Assembly: GCA_045611685.1 (NCBI GenBank)
Contig: JAZKXO010000026.1
Coordinates: forward strand, 1 to 64,000
Direction: 5' to 3'
Source of the DNA: SIG701 sp045611685
Lineage (GTDB): Bacteria > Bacillota > Clostridia > Oscillospirales > CAG-272
DNA length: 64,000 nt
Made by a program: the position numbers and the translations under genes. Below the pieces are notes generated by a model. That model was not told the origin of the DNA. It ran no database searches and saw only the letters and a list, made by a program, of their open reading frames with translations. Positions 1-7,380 of this stretch are shown one piece after another. Every line of letters starts with the position of its first letter. Position 1 is the first letter of the stretch.

Positions 1-30
1 TAAAAGTCCTCTCCGGTTGGGGTGGGGCCT

Positions 31-146
31 TTTTGGCTTTGTTGGCGATCCGAACCGGTATGCTTTTGCATTTTGCAAAAGCTTTAACGTCGGCGGTGCT
101 GCACGGGCGGCAGGGATTTGCCAAGACGCCGACGCCAGTTCAGAAT
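31..146. repeat. Structured intergenic repeat, copy A
   Basis: First of two ~120 bp direct repeats (the other is at 307-427). The two share an uninterrupted identical block of about 50 bp (about 87-136 here). The unit starts with TGGC and GATCCGAACC, which reads on the minus strand like a tRNA T-loop leading to a CCA end. It then carries a perfect small hairpin (GCTTTTGC/GCAAAAGC) and a longer GTCGGCG/CGCCGAC stem. A hairpin with T-run (163-185) follows it. No open reading frame here is credible. What it does is unknown. Confidence 0.6.
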
Positions 147-281
147 CTGGGCGGACGAGCAAAAAACACCGTAGGACGGTGTTTTGGGCGAAGTCTGTCT
201 CCCCAAAGCAAGGAGCCGAAGGAGCGAGCTTGCGAGCGAGGCACGGCGACTATGCGACGGGATCGGAGGCAGCTCCAAAAG

Positions 282-310
282 AGGTGATACCCATTCGGGT
301 ATCACCTTTT
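282..310 (+). terminator. Intrinsic terminator-like hairpin before repeat copy B
   Basis: AGGTGATACCC-ATTC-GGGTATCACCT is an 11 bp perfect stem followed by TTTTT. It sits directly against the start of repeat copy B, in the same position as the hairpins that precede the tRNA-Ser 3'-end copies near 5.7 and 7.2 kb. Confidence 0.6.
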
Positions 311-427
311 TGGCTTTGTTAGCGATTCGAACCGGTACGCTTTTGCATTTTTGCAAAAGCGTTAACGTCGGCGGTGCTGCACGGGCGGCAGGGATTTGCC
401 AAGACGCCGACGCCGGTTCCGGAATCC
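307..427. repeat. Structured intergenic repeat, copy B
   Basis: Second copy of the unit at 31-146. It differs at scattered positions near its ends but is identical over the ~50 bp core (about 363-413). The ends GCGATTCGAACCGG and CCGGTTCCGGAATCC form an imperfect inverted pair, so the whole unit could fold into one long cruciform. On the minus strand the left end again resembles a tRNA T-loop (GGTTCGAATC) running to a CCA. It lies 70 bp from the end of the SGNH hydrolase gene. No coding capacity is supported. Confidence 0.6.
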
Positions 428-468
428 GGGGCGTTGATACGGACAGTCGAGGACGCCTGTCCCTACGA

Positions 469-499
469 AACAGCGCACCCCACAAGCGGGTGCGCTGTT
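469..499 (-). terminator. Terminator of the SGNH hydrolase gene
   Basis: The stem AACAGCGCACCC / GGGTGCGCTGTT with a short loop lies immediately after the minus-strand stop codon at 501. It is nearly symmetric, so it could act in both directions. Confidence 0.55.
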
Positions 500-500
500 C

Positions 501-1193
501 TTATACCATTCTTTCGCAAAACTCGCCGATCGCCCGATCGATCATCGCATGCCCTCGCTCGGTCGGGTGGATACCGTCGTCGCAGAGGAGCGATTTATAA
601 TCGTGCGAGAGGAGAAACGCGCTTCTGAGATCGAGAAGCGGCGTCCCCGTTTCGTACGCGAGACGCTCCGCCGTGCGGCTGTAATGCTCCTGCCAGCGGG
701 AAAGCATGCTTATATCTCCGAGCCACGCGAGAATGTTTTCGTAGTTCAGATTTTTCGTGATCCACTTCATGTATTTATCCGCGTCGATCGGTACGAGCGA
801 CGCGATCACCGGCCGCGCGCCCTTCGATTTCGCGTATTCGATCGCTTCCTTGTACATCTCGGCGTAGCACTCCTCGGGAATGTTCGGCTCAAAATCCCCC
901 GACGGATCCGCCGAGACCTCCGCCCAGCGATAGTCGCAATCGTTGCCGCCGTACTCAAAGAGGACGACCGTCCCCTCGGCATCCTCGCCGAGATTGCGGC
1001 GGAGCATCTGAAGGCCGCGCTCGATCGTCGCGCCCATTCTCGAATTGTTCTTCGTCTCGATCCCGTTCGCCGAGAGCTCCGCGAAGCGGTCCTTTCTGCA
1101 AAGGCCGTACCTGCCCGTGTCCGCCTCGTACGTTACGCCCCTTAGGATGGAGTCGCCGTATATTTCAAGCCGTTTGATTTTTCCGTTCTGCAT
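501..1193 (-). CDS. SGNH/GDSL-family hydrolase
   Basis: A 230-residue SGNH hydrolase: esterase, lipase or carbohydrate deacetylase class, substrate unknown. The catalytic blocks are visible: block I IYGDSI with the nucleophile Ser15, block III GGND at residues 82-85, and block V DGIHPT with the Asp206/His209 pair. There is no signal peptide, so it should be cytoplasmic. The start follows GAGGAAAACA. A promoter lies upstream on the minus strand (1225-1254), so it is probably a single-gene unit. Its divergent neighbour is an XRE regulator. The family assignment is firm; the substrate cannot be read from the sequence. Confidence 0.85.
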   Translation of the reverse strand: MQNGKIKRLEIYGDSILRGVTYEADTGRYGLCRKDRFAELSANGIETKNNSRMGATIERGLQMLRRNLGEDAEGTVVLFEYGGNDCDYRWAEVSADPSGDFEPNIPEECYAEMYKEAIEYAKSKGARPVIASLVPIDADKYMKWITKNLNYENILAWLGDISMLSRWQEHYSRTAERLAYETGTPLLDLRSAFLLSHDYKSLLCDDGIHPTERGHAMIDRAIGEFCERMV

Positions 1194-1224
1194 TGTTTTC
1201 CTCCCGAGGTATTCTTCTGCATAC

Positions 1225-1254
1225 AGTATACCCCCGCCAAGGCAAAAACTGCAA
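1225..1254 (-). promoter_or_regulatory. Sigma-A promoter of the SGNH hydrolase gene
   Basis: Reading the minus strand, TTGCAG (1254-1249), an 18 bp spacer and TATACT (1230-1225) lie about 30 bp before the start codon at 1193. Confidence 0.6.
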
Positions 1255-1394
1255 CCTACCGTGCATTTTTTGCCGGCTACTTCCCGTGATCGGCAGAGTA
1301 GAGTCGAAAAACGGCGATTCTACTCTCGGGAGAGAGCGTTTTTTCGAGAAAATCCGACGGCGGCACGCCACCAAAAAAAGATTTTCTCACCGTC

Positions 1395-1423
1395 TTGCTT
1401 TTACATCGCGCGTGTGGTAAAAT
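1395..1423 (+). promoter_or_regulatory. Sigma-A promoter of the XRE membrane regulator
   Basis: TTGCTT (1395-1400), a 17 bp spacer and TAAAAT (1418-1423), followed by AAAGGAGTG and the GTG start at 1466. Between this and the divergent promoter lies a hairpin, AGAGTAGA/TCTACTCT (about 1297-1329), of unknown role. Confidence 0.6.
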
Positions 1424-1465
1424 ATAGGAACAGCAAGGCTTTTCGGACAAAAGGAGTGAAATTCC

Positions 1466-2047
1466 GTGGAAGATTTGAGAGAGATCATCGCCAAAAACAT
1501 CGCCGACTTGCGCCGCGAGCAGAATCTAACGCAGGCGGAGCTTGCCGCCCGTCTCAACTACTCGGACAAGGCAGTCTCCAAATGGGAGAGAGGCGAATCC
1601 GTGCCAGACATCACCGTTTTAAAGGAGATCGCGGATCTCTTTTCGGTCAAGGTGGACTATCTTCTCACCGAGGATCACACCGACGCTGAGGCCTTTGAGG
1701 TCACGCCGCTCAAAAAGAGGCGCCGTCTTTCGATCACGCTTTTGTCCGTATCGCTCGTGTGGCTTCTCGCGACGATTCTGTTCGTCTCGGCGGGCATCGC
1801 CCTTTCAGACGTGGGATCAATGTGGCTTGCGTTCGTGTACGCTTTGCCGGTGACCTCGATCGTTCTGATCGTTTTCAACTCCATGTGGGGAAAGCCCCGC
1901 CGCAATTATCTCATCATTACGGTGCTCGTATGGACGCTTCTTTTAGCGATATTCCTCACCGTGGATCTCCCTCTCAAATGGATGCTCTTTCTCCTCGGCA
2001 TCCCCGCGGAGATCATTATTTTTCTGTGGAGCCGGCTCTCGAAGTGA
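1466..2047 (+). CDS. XRE-family regulator with C-terminal membrane domain
   Basis: 193 residues. Residues 5-60 form a classical XRE/Cro helix-turn-helix (LRREQNLTQAELAARLNYSD, KAVSKWERGESVPDITVL). A short linker follows, then four hydrophobic segments (roughly 80-105, 112-132, 142-162 and 168-190), placing the C-terminus in the membrane. Such fusions occur widely in Bacillota and are thought to sense membrane or envelope signals; that role is inferred. The start is GTG with AAGGAGTG at good spacing. It lies directly upstream of the cysteine T-box leader but has its own stop and no visible terminator, so some read-through is possible. Confidence 0.85.
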   Translation: MEDLREIIAKNIADLRREQNLTQAELAARLNYSDKAVSKWERGESVPDITVLKEIADLFSVKVDYLLTEDHTDAEAFEVTPLKKRRRLSITLLSVSLVWLLATILFVSAGIALSDVGSMWLAFVYALPVTSIVLIVFNSMWGKPRRNYLIITVLVWTLLLAIFLTVDLPLKWMLFLLGIPAEIIIFLWSRLSK

Positions 2048-2066
2048 GAAAATTTTTAAATATGGG

Positions 2067-2095
2067 TTTACAAACGGAGAAGCGTGTAGTATAAT
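2067..2095 (+). promoter_or_regulatory. Sigma-A promoter of the cysteine operon
   Basis: TTTACA (2067-2072), a 17 bp spacer and TATAAT (2090-2095). The T-box leader RNA starts a few bases downstream. Confidence 0.75.
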
Positions 2096-2100
2096 GTAGT

Positions 2101-2335
2101 GTAATACCGAAAGGCTTTGACCGGAAAGAACCCGGATCCGTGCGCCGAAAGAGAACTGCCGTCACCGGCTGAAAGCGGCAGAGACGCAACCCGGACTGTG
2201 CATCCGTGAGCCCGTACCGTGAGAGATTCTATGGAATCGTCAGCGGCACGCGTATCCCCGGCGTTAACGGGATCAGAGTGATAAAACAGAGTGGAACCGC
2301 GGATGCCGCCTCTTTTTGAGGACGGCATCTTTTTG
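2101..2335 (+). promoter_or_regulatory. T-box leader, probably cysteine-specific
   Basis: The diagnostic T-box sequence AGAGTGGAACCGCGG lies at 2288-2302 and is overlapped by a terminator hairpin (GATGCCG.CCTC / GAGG.CGGCATC, then TTTTTG, 2302-2335). This gives the usual antiterminator/terminator switch, in which uncharged tRNA binding promotes read-through. A Stem I-like region fills about 2105-2230. A TGC triplet at 2199-2201 is a plausible cysteine specifier. That choice is inferred, but it agrees with the regulated genes: cysE for cysteine synthesis and cysS for tRNA-Cys charging. Confidence 0.88.
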
Positions 2336-2377
2336 TTTTCCCCCGAATCGGGGGGGATTGGGGGCTGTGCCCCCGAG

Positions 2378-2407
2378 AAAAACGCTCCGACCCTGTCGGC
2401 GTTTTTT
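2378..2407 (+). terminator. Second intrinsic terminator in the cys leader
   Basis: AAAAACG..CCGA-loop-TCGG-CGTTTTTT forms a stem with a U-run between the T-box terminator and the cysE start at 2442. It would have to be bypassed even when the T-box reads through. It may set basal expression or be a relic. Confidence 0.5.
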
Positions 2408-2441
2408 CAAAGCCATACAAATTTACTGTGAGGTGAACGGA

Positions 2442-3332
2442 ATGGGTTCGATCCATATTCGCATCAACATCCCCTCCGCCAAAAAACTGGGCGCGGATGC
2501 GGCTGAGACCGTATTTACTCTTATTGATAAGGCGCGCGGCGTACACCGTCTGTCGGACGGCGCAAAGCTTCATACGAAGAAAAAAACCGAGGGCGAAGAT
2601 CTCCCCGAGGCGAAAACGCATCGCGTAACGCTTGATGAGATTCTCGAGAAAGCAGAGGACGGTGTCATCCGCGCCTGGAACGGAGCGGCAAATTTCGCCG
2701 AGGAAGTAAAAGACGACATCGACGCGATCTGCGACCGCGACCCCGCGGCACGTAGCCGCGCGGAGGTACTCTGCCTGTACTCGGGACTGCACGCGCTCAT
2801 GATGTACCGTGCCTCGCACGCACTGCACGAAAAGGGGCACTACTTCCCTGCACGCTTGATCAGCCAGGGCGCGAAATTTCTGACCGGCATCGAGATCCAC
2901 CCCGGCGCCACGATCGGCAAGGGGCTGTTTATCGACCACGGCTCGGGCGTTGTGATCGGCGAGACCGCGATCGTAGGCGATAACTGCACGCTCTATCAGG
3001 GCGTAACGCTCGGTGGTACGGGTAAGGATACGGGAAAGCGCCACCCGACGCTCGGCAACAACGTGCTTGTCGGCGCGGGTGCAAAGCTGCTCGGCAACTT
3101 CACGATCGGCGACGGCGCAAAGATCGCCGCGGGTGCGGTCGTACTCCGCGACGTACCGGAAAACTGCACGGCGGTCGGCATCCCCGCCCGCGTCGTACGG
3201 CGCGGCGGTGAAAGGTTGCCCGACGACGAAATGGATCAGACGCACATCCCCGATCCCGTAGCACAGCAGCTCTCGCGCATCGAGGCGAGACTCGCAAAGC
3301 TCGAAAACGAAGACTCGGAAAGTGAAGGATAA
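2442..3332 (+). CDS. cysE: Serine O-acetyltransferase
   Basis: Makes O-acetylserine from serine and acetyl-CoA, the committed step of cysteine synthesis, in the cytosol. 296 residues: an N-terminal helical domain (to about residue 145) is followed by left-handed hexapeptide repeats (PGATIGKGLFIDHG, GVVIGETAIVGDN, LGNNVLVGAGAKLLG) and the family signature around GVTLGGTGKDTGKRHPTLG. The C-terminus is longer than minimal CysE and ends in an acidic, possibly coiled tail. The start at 2442 is chosen because GAGGTG stands just before it; a longer frame reaches back into the terminator hairpin and is unlikely. First gene of the T-box operon, 3 bp before the next gene. Confidence 0.93.
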   Translation: MGSIHIRINIPSAKKLGADAAETVFTLIDKARGVHRLSDGAKLHTKKKTEGEDLPEAKTHRVTLDEILEKAEDGVIRAWNGAANFAEEVKDDIDAICDRDPAARSRAEVLCLYSGLHALMMYRASHALHEKGHYFPARLISQGAKFLTGIEIHPGATIGKGLFIDHGSGVVIGETAIVGDNCTLYQGVTLGGTGKDTGKRHPTLGNNVLVGAGAKLLGNFTIGDGAKIAAGAVVLRDVPENCTAVGIPARVVRRGGERLPDDEMDQTHIPDPVAQQLSRIEARLAKLENEDSESEG

Positions 3333-3335
3333 ATT

Positions 3336-4265
3336 ATGAAATGTACCCGTTGTCAGTCAGACAATCCTGACGGCGCACGCTTCTGCACGAGCTGCGGCGC
3401 GCCTCTCACAAAGCCGCCGAGACGCCGTTTTTCGGCGCTTGCGCACGCACTTCTGTACTATTTCCTCTTCACGGCGGTACAGTTTGTCGTTATATTCACG
3501 TATGAGTTCGCGATTGCATTCAGCGGCGCGTTCAATACGGTAATACACGGCGGCTACGATTTTGAAGCCATGTACGAGAGTCTTATGGAAACGGTGCTTT
3601 CCAAACTTACCGAAAACGTAAACGCCATTATGATCCTCTCGGCGCTCCTCACCGTTCTCGTTTTGTTCCTCTCGTTCCATCTGCGGCACAAAAAACCGCT
3701 TGAGGAGATGCATATCCGAAAGATCTCTCCGAAAGCGGGCATTCTCGCCTTGTTGTTTGGCGCGGCGCTCCAAGGCTTTACCGCCATCGCGATGGCGTTT
3801 CTGCCGATCCCTCCCGAACTGATTGAATCGTTTGCCGAAAACTCCGAGCTCATCTCGGGCGGACCGATCGGCACGGAGATTCTGAACGTGGCGCTCGTAA
3901 CGCCGATCATTGAGGAGATCATCTTCCGCGGGCTCGTGTACACGCGCCTCGCACGCGGTTTTAAGCCGTGGGCGGCGGTGATCCTCTCCGCCGTGATCTT
4001 CGGCATGGCGCACGGACATATCATCTCGTTCATTTACGCGGGATTTTTGGGGATCGTCCTCGTCTCTCTCATGCGAAAACAAGGCGATTCCATCCTCGCA
4101 CCGATCCTCTGCCACATGGGATTCAACGGCGCGTCCTACCTCATCTCAATGATCGAAGAGATCACCCTGCCCGTCGTAGCGCTTTTCTTCTTCTCAGCGG
4201 CGGCAGCGATCTTCCTCGGCTATTTCCTTTTGGCAAAAGCACCTGCCGAAAGAGACGAAGAATAA
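3336..4265 (+). CDS. Zinc-ribbon CPBP-family intramembrane protease
   Basis: 309 residues. The N-terminus is a zinc ribbon with Cys3, Cys6, Cys17 and Cys20. After a proline-rich linker come about eight membrane segments holding the CPBP (CAAX protease/bacteriocin-processing, Abi) signature: EEIIFRG with Glu193/Glu194 and Arg198, and FGMAHGH with His226. CPBP proteins are metal-dependent intramembrane proteases; the substrate here is unknown. The gene lies 3 bp after cysE and 19 bp before cysS, so it is co-transcribed and under the cysteine T-box. A protease in this position is not part of the known pathway. The four-cysteine metal site may be relevant but this is inference. Confidence 0.87.
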   Translation: MKCTRCQSDNPDGARFCTSCGAPLTKPPRRRFSALAHALLYYFLFTAVQFVVIFTYEFAIAFSGAFNTVIHGGYDFEAMYESLMETVLSKLTENVNAIMILSALLTVLVLFLSFHLRHKKPLEEMHIRKISPKAGILALLFGAALQGFTAIAMAFLPIPPELIESFAENSELISGGPIGTEILNVALVTPIIEEIIFRGLVYTRLARGFKPWAAVILSAVIFGMAHGHIISFIYAGFLGIVLVSLMRKQGDSILAPILCHMGFNGASYLISMIEEITLPVVALFFFSAAAAIFLGYFLLAKAPAERDEE

Positions 4266-4284
4266 TGAAAGGAATCACGAAAGT

Positions 4285-5706
4285 ATGAAGCTGTATAACT
4301 CACTCTCCCACGAAAAGGAAGAGTTCATCCCCCACGAGGTGGGCAAGGTGTCGATGTACACCTGCGGTCCGACCGTGTATCATTTTGCCCACATCGGCAA
4401 TCTGCGCTCCTACATTATGGAGGACGTACTGGAAAAATATTTCCGCTACGACGGCTACGACGTGAAGCGCGTTATGAACATCACCGACGTCGGACACCTG
4501 ACGAGCGACGCGGACACGGGCGAAGATAAGATGCTGAAAGGCGCCCGCCGCGAGAAAAAGACGGTTATGGAGATCGCCAAGTTCTACACGGACGCGTTCT
4601 TCGCCGATGCCGGAAAGCTGAACATCAAGCGTCCCGACGTAGTCGAGCCCGCGACGAACTGCATCGCCGAGTTTATTAAAATGGTAGAGGGCCTCCTCGA
4701 GGGTGGCTACGCTTACATCGCGGACGGCAACGTGTATTTCGACACGTCCAAACTCGAAAAATACTACGTTTTCCACAATTTCGAGGCGGACGATCTGGAG
4801 GTGGGCGTACGCGACGGCGTAGAGGAAGATACCGCCAAGCGGAACAAAACCGACTTCGTTCTTTGGTTCACGAAATCGAAGTTTGACGATCAAGAACTGA
4901 AATGGGACAGCCCGTGGGGCGTCGGCTACCCCGGCTGGCACATTGAGTGCTCGGCGATCTCGCTGAAGCACTTGGGCGAGCACCTCGACATCCACTGCGG
5001 CGGTATCGACAACGCGTTTCCGCATCACACGAACGAGATCGCCCAGTCCGAGGCGTACCTCGGCCACCCGTGGTGTAAATACTGGTTCCATATCCTGCAT
5101 TTGAACACGAATTCCGGCAAGATGAGCAAATCCACCGGCGAATTTCTGACCGTATCTCTCCTTGAAGAAAAAGGATACGACCCGATGGTGTACCGCTTCT
5201 TCTGCCTGCAGTCCCATTACCGCAAGGTGCTCGTCTTCTCGTGGGACGCACTTGACAACGCGGCGGCGGCGTATAACAAGCTCATCGCAAAAATCGCGGC
5301 GCTCGATCCAGAAAAGGGCGGCGAGAACGAAGAGGGCGTCGCCAAACTGCGCGCCTCCTTCAAAGAAGCGCTCGACAACGATCTGAACACATCTCTGGCG
5401 GTAACGGCACTGTACGACGTTCTCAAAGCAGATATTTCCGATGCGGAAAAGCTCGCGCTCTTCTCTGATTTTGATCGCGTTCTCTCGCTGAATCTGATCG
5501 GTGCGGCGGAGAAGGTACGCACGGAGTCCGCCGCCCCCCGGGCAGACGGCGAGCTGACGGCGAAGATCGAAGCGATGATCGCCGAGCGTCTTGAGGCGAA
5601 GAAGGCGAAAAACTACGCCCGTGCCGACGAGATCCGCGCGGAACTGACCGCGATGGGTGTAACGCTGAAGGACACGCCTGACGGCACGACGTACACGATC
5701 GGGTAA
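4285..5706 (+). CDS. cysS: Cysteinyl-tRNA synthetase
   Basis: Charges tRNA-Cys with cysteine in the cytosol; class I synthetase of 473 residues, normal length. Visible features: the zinc ligand Cys27 in TCGPTVY, the HIGH-type motif HIGN at residues 36-39, the GWHIECSA and HHTNEIAQSEA zinc/active-site segments, and KMSKS at residues 279-283. The C-terminal helical anticodon-binding region runs from about residue 310 on. Last gene of the cysE operon and the reason a cysteine T-box makes sense here. A hairpin terminator follows at 5721-5746. Confidence 0.96.
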   Translation: MKLYNSLSHEKEEFIPHEVGKVSMYTCGPTVYHFAHIGNLRSYIMEDVLEKYFRYDGYDVKRVMNITDVGHLTSDADTGEDKMLKGARREKKTVMEIAKFYTDAFFADAGKLNIKRPDVVEPATNCIAEFIKMVEGLLEGGYAYIADGNVYFDTSKLEKYYVFHNFEADDLEVGVRDGVEEDTAKRNKTDFVLWFTKSKFDDQELKWDSPWGVGYPGWHIECSAISLKHLGEHLDIHCGGIDNAFPHHTNEIAQSEAYLGHPWCKYWFHILHLNTNSGKMSKSTGEFLTVSLLEEKGYDPMVYRFFCLQSHYRKVLVFSWDALDNAAAAYNKLIAKIAALDPEKGGENEEGVAKLRASFKEALDNDLNTSLAVTALYDVLKADISDAEKLALFSDFDRVLSLNLIGAAEKVRTESAAPRADGELTAKIEAMIAERLEAKKAKNYARADEIRAELTAMGVTLKDTPDGTTYTIG

Positions 5707-5720
5707 AGGGAAACTTGTGA

Positions 5721-5746
5721 AAAAGCATCCGACAGGATGCTTTTTT
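5721..5746 (+). terminator. Terminator of the cysE-cysS operon
   Basis: The stem AAAAGCATCC / GGATGC with loop GACA and a run of six T lies 15 bp after the cysS stop codon. Confidence 0.75.
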
Positions 5747-5749
5747 GCT

Positions 5750-5770
5750 TGGCGGAAAGGGAGGGATTCG
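5750..5770 (-). pseudogene. tRNA-Ser 3'-end fragment (copy 1)
   Basis: A 21 bp match to the T-arm, acceptor and CCA end of the intact tRNA-Ser at 7381-7472, in the same minus orientation. The rest of the tRNA is absent. It is followed by a 15 bp perfect inverted repeat (5776-5790 / 5813-5827) and, at about 5875-5889, by an inverted piece of the same T-arm (CGAATCCCTCC). The interval 5707-6009 otherwise holds only terminator hairpins (5721-5746 and 5942-5974). Confidence 0.6.
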
Positions 5771-5941
5771 TTCTTGGATGCACCGGAACATACTTCATGC
5801 TTTTTCCGCTTTTGTTCCGGTGCATCCTTCGGTCACCGCTTGCAAACCGTCCACCGGACGCTTTGCTTCACTGCGTTCGAATCCCTCCTCGGACGTTCTC
5901 GAAACAAAAAAGCACCCCTTGGCGTACCTGCGATAAAGCAG

Positions 5942-5974
5942 AAAAAGCATCATCTATGTAGATGGTGCTTTTTT
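5942..5974 (+). terminator. Terminator-like hairpin upstream of the AT-rich regulator
   Basis: AAAAAGCATCATCTA / TAGATGGTGCTTTTTT is a strong stem with A and T tracts on both sides, so it could act in either direction. It insulates the downstream promoter at 6010. Confidence 0.6.
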
Positions 5975-6009
5975 CAACCGTGAGTTGAGTAAGGTCGTTT
6001 AGGCGGTTA

Positions 6010-6038
6010 TTGAACAAATAGACATCCTGTGGTATAAT
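6010..6038 (+). promoter_or_regulatory. Sigma-A promoter of the XRE/TPR regulator
   Basis: TTGAAC (6010-6015), a 17 bp spacer and TATAAT (6033-6038), 46 bp before the ATG. Confidence 0.75.
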
Positions 6039-6084
6039 TACATCACAAGATAGGCGCCGTCTTGATTATTTGGAGGTGTACAAC

Positions 6085-6864
6085 ATGAATATTGGAAATA
6101 AAATTAAAGAATTACGAAAGCAAAGAGGGATTACACAGGAACAACTCGCTAACAGCATAGGAATTTCTTTTCAAGCCGTAAGCAAATGGGAAAATGGTGT
6201 TGCTTTGCCCGATATTACACTCGCTCCCATATTGGCGAGCTATTTGGGTGTTTCAATGGATGAATTGTTTGAATTCAATCTGAAAAAAATTGAGTCTGCC
6301 ATCGACTCCATTGTAAATGAGGCATACAAATTCAGAGAGTCAGATCCACCGAAAAGCAGATATATTCTTGAAGAAGGTCTGAAAAAATATCCCGATAACG
6401 AGGTTTTGCTCAACAATCTTTTGTATGTATTGAATTACACAAAAGATCCGGATGAGACAATTTCAATAGCAAGTTCCTTGATTGAGAAAACAAATCAAGC
6501 TGATGTTAAGTACGATGCATTAAGATTTCTTGCGTATGCATATAAGGTTAAAGGCGATTTAAAAAGTGCAGAAGCGGCTATTGAGCAAATACCGGAGATT
6601 TATTTTACTAAGCTTACAGAAATGGCATACCTCTTGGAAGGCAAACCTAAATACGAAGCAGCAGAAAAGCAAAAATGGATATCCTTTGAAAATCTTATTC
6701 AAATGATGGAAAAGCTTGCAGAATATTATGAATCTCAAGGAATGAAAGCGGAAGCTATCAAAGAACGCGAGAAAGCATTAAAATTTATTGATCTCGTTGA
6801 AAACAGCGCATTTGATGTTTACGTAAGTTTTTTTAATAATAAAATTAAAAATAATTTAGAATAA
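6085..6864 (+). CDS. XRE-family regulator with C-terminal helical repeats
   Basis: 259 residues. Residues 3-58 are an XRE helix-turn-helix (IKELRKQRGITQEQLANSIG, FQAVSKWENGVALPDI). The rest (about 80-259) is helical and reads like tetratricopeptide repeats, as in peptide-sensing Bacillota regulators; a signal peptide ligand is inferred only from that likeness. The start at ATG 6085 follows GGAGGTG at ideal spacing. Codon choice is strongly AT-rich, unlike the GC-rich neighbours, and the gene is flanked by copies of a tRNA-Ser 3' end. Both point to horizontal acquisition. Confidence 0.82.
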   Translation: MNIGNKIKELRKQRGITQEQLANSIGISFQAVSKWENGVALPDITLAPILASYLGVSMDELFEFNLKKIESAIDSIVNEAYKFRESDPPKSRYILEEGLKKYPDNEVLLNNLLYVLNYTKDPDETISIASSLIEKTNQADVKYDALRFLAYAYKVKGDLKSAEAAIEQIPEIYFTKLTEMAYLLEGKPKYEAAEKQKWISFENLIQMMEKLAEYYESQGMKAEAIKEREKALKFIDLVENSAFDVYVSFFNNKIKNNLE

Positions 6865-6948
6865 CACTGTAACGTGTGGAGTTGCTTTTGTGTCCGCAAA
6901 AGCAGTGCTTGTCAAGAAAATTGGCGGACTTTCGGAACGCGCGAACCA

Positions 6949-7073
6949 AAGGCTCCCTTGTGTAAAGGGAGCTGACGCCGAAGGCGGCTGAGGGATTGTT
7001 TTGATAGAATTTTGCTTTATACAATCCCTCCGTCTCGCTTGCGCTAGCCACCTCCCTTTACACAAGGGAGGCT
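6949..7073. repeat. Large palindromic intergenic element
   Basis: The outer arms AAGGCTCCCTTGTGTAAAGG and the matching CCTTTACACAAGGGAGGCTT are near-perfect inverted repeats about 125 bp apart end to end. An inner pair (GAGGGATTG / CAATCCCTC) continues the palindrome, giving a MITE- or REP-like cruciform. No reading frame is supported. The stretch 6865-6948 before it shows nothing recognisable. Confidence 0.65.
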
Positions 7074-7139
7074 TATTACCGCCCGACAGTACATCTAACA
7101 GATGTAACACACTATACCTTGCAGGCAAGGACGTGCGAA

Positions 7140-7174
7140 AAGGAGTACGGACAAATTTATCCGTACTTCTTTTG
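7140..7174 (+). terminator. Terminator-like hairpin
   Basis: AAGGAGTACGGA / TCCGTACTTCTTTT with a T-rich tail. No gene lies directly upstream on the plus strand, so it may be a remnant of a lost unit. Confidence 0.5.
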
Positions 7175-7233
7175 TTTTGCGGCAGGTAAAACCTGCTTTA
7201 TGGAAGGAGTCCCTTTTGGGATGCTTTTTTGCT

Positions 7234-7255
7234 TGGCGGAAAGGGAGGGATTCGA
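7234..7255 (-). pseudogene. tRNA-Ser 3'-end fragment (copy 2)
   Basis: A 22 bp copy of the tRNA-Ser T-arm, acceptor and CCA, same orientation as the intact gene 130 bp downstream. It is followed by a hairpin (TGACTGCC / GGCAGTCA) and by an inverted TTCGAATCC at about 7323-7331, the same arrangement as copy 1 at 5750. A terminator hairpin with T-run precedes it, as for copy 1. Confidence 0.6.
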
Positions 7256-7349
7256 ATTCTCGTCTGCGGACTCGGTCAGGGTCGGCTCTGACTGCCACCG
7301 GCAGTCATTCACTCCCGACCCGTTCGAATCCTCTCTCATCAAAAAATAA

Positions 7350-7373
7350 CGGGCACCCCTTTCGGGATGCCCG
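7350..7373 (-). terminator. Terminator of tRNA-Ser
   Basis: CGGGCATCCC / GGGGTGCCCG-type stem read on the minus strand, followed by TTATTTTTT. It lies 8 bp after the tRNA CCA end. Confidence 0.65.
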
Positions 7374-7380
7374 CTATTTT

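Noticed and set aside
31..427. Integron attC sites
   Set aside because: The repeats are palindromic, but GTTRRRY/RYYYAAC core sites are not present at the right places and no integrase or cassettes are nearby.
17..628. Several overlapping short frames in the first 600 bp
   Set aside because: They run through repeats and hairpins in several phases, lack ribosome sites, and one overlaps the SGNH hydrolase gene.
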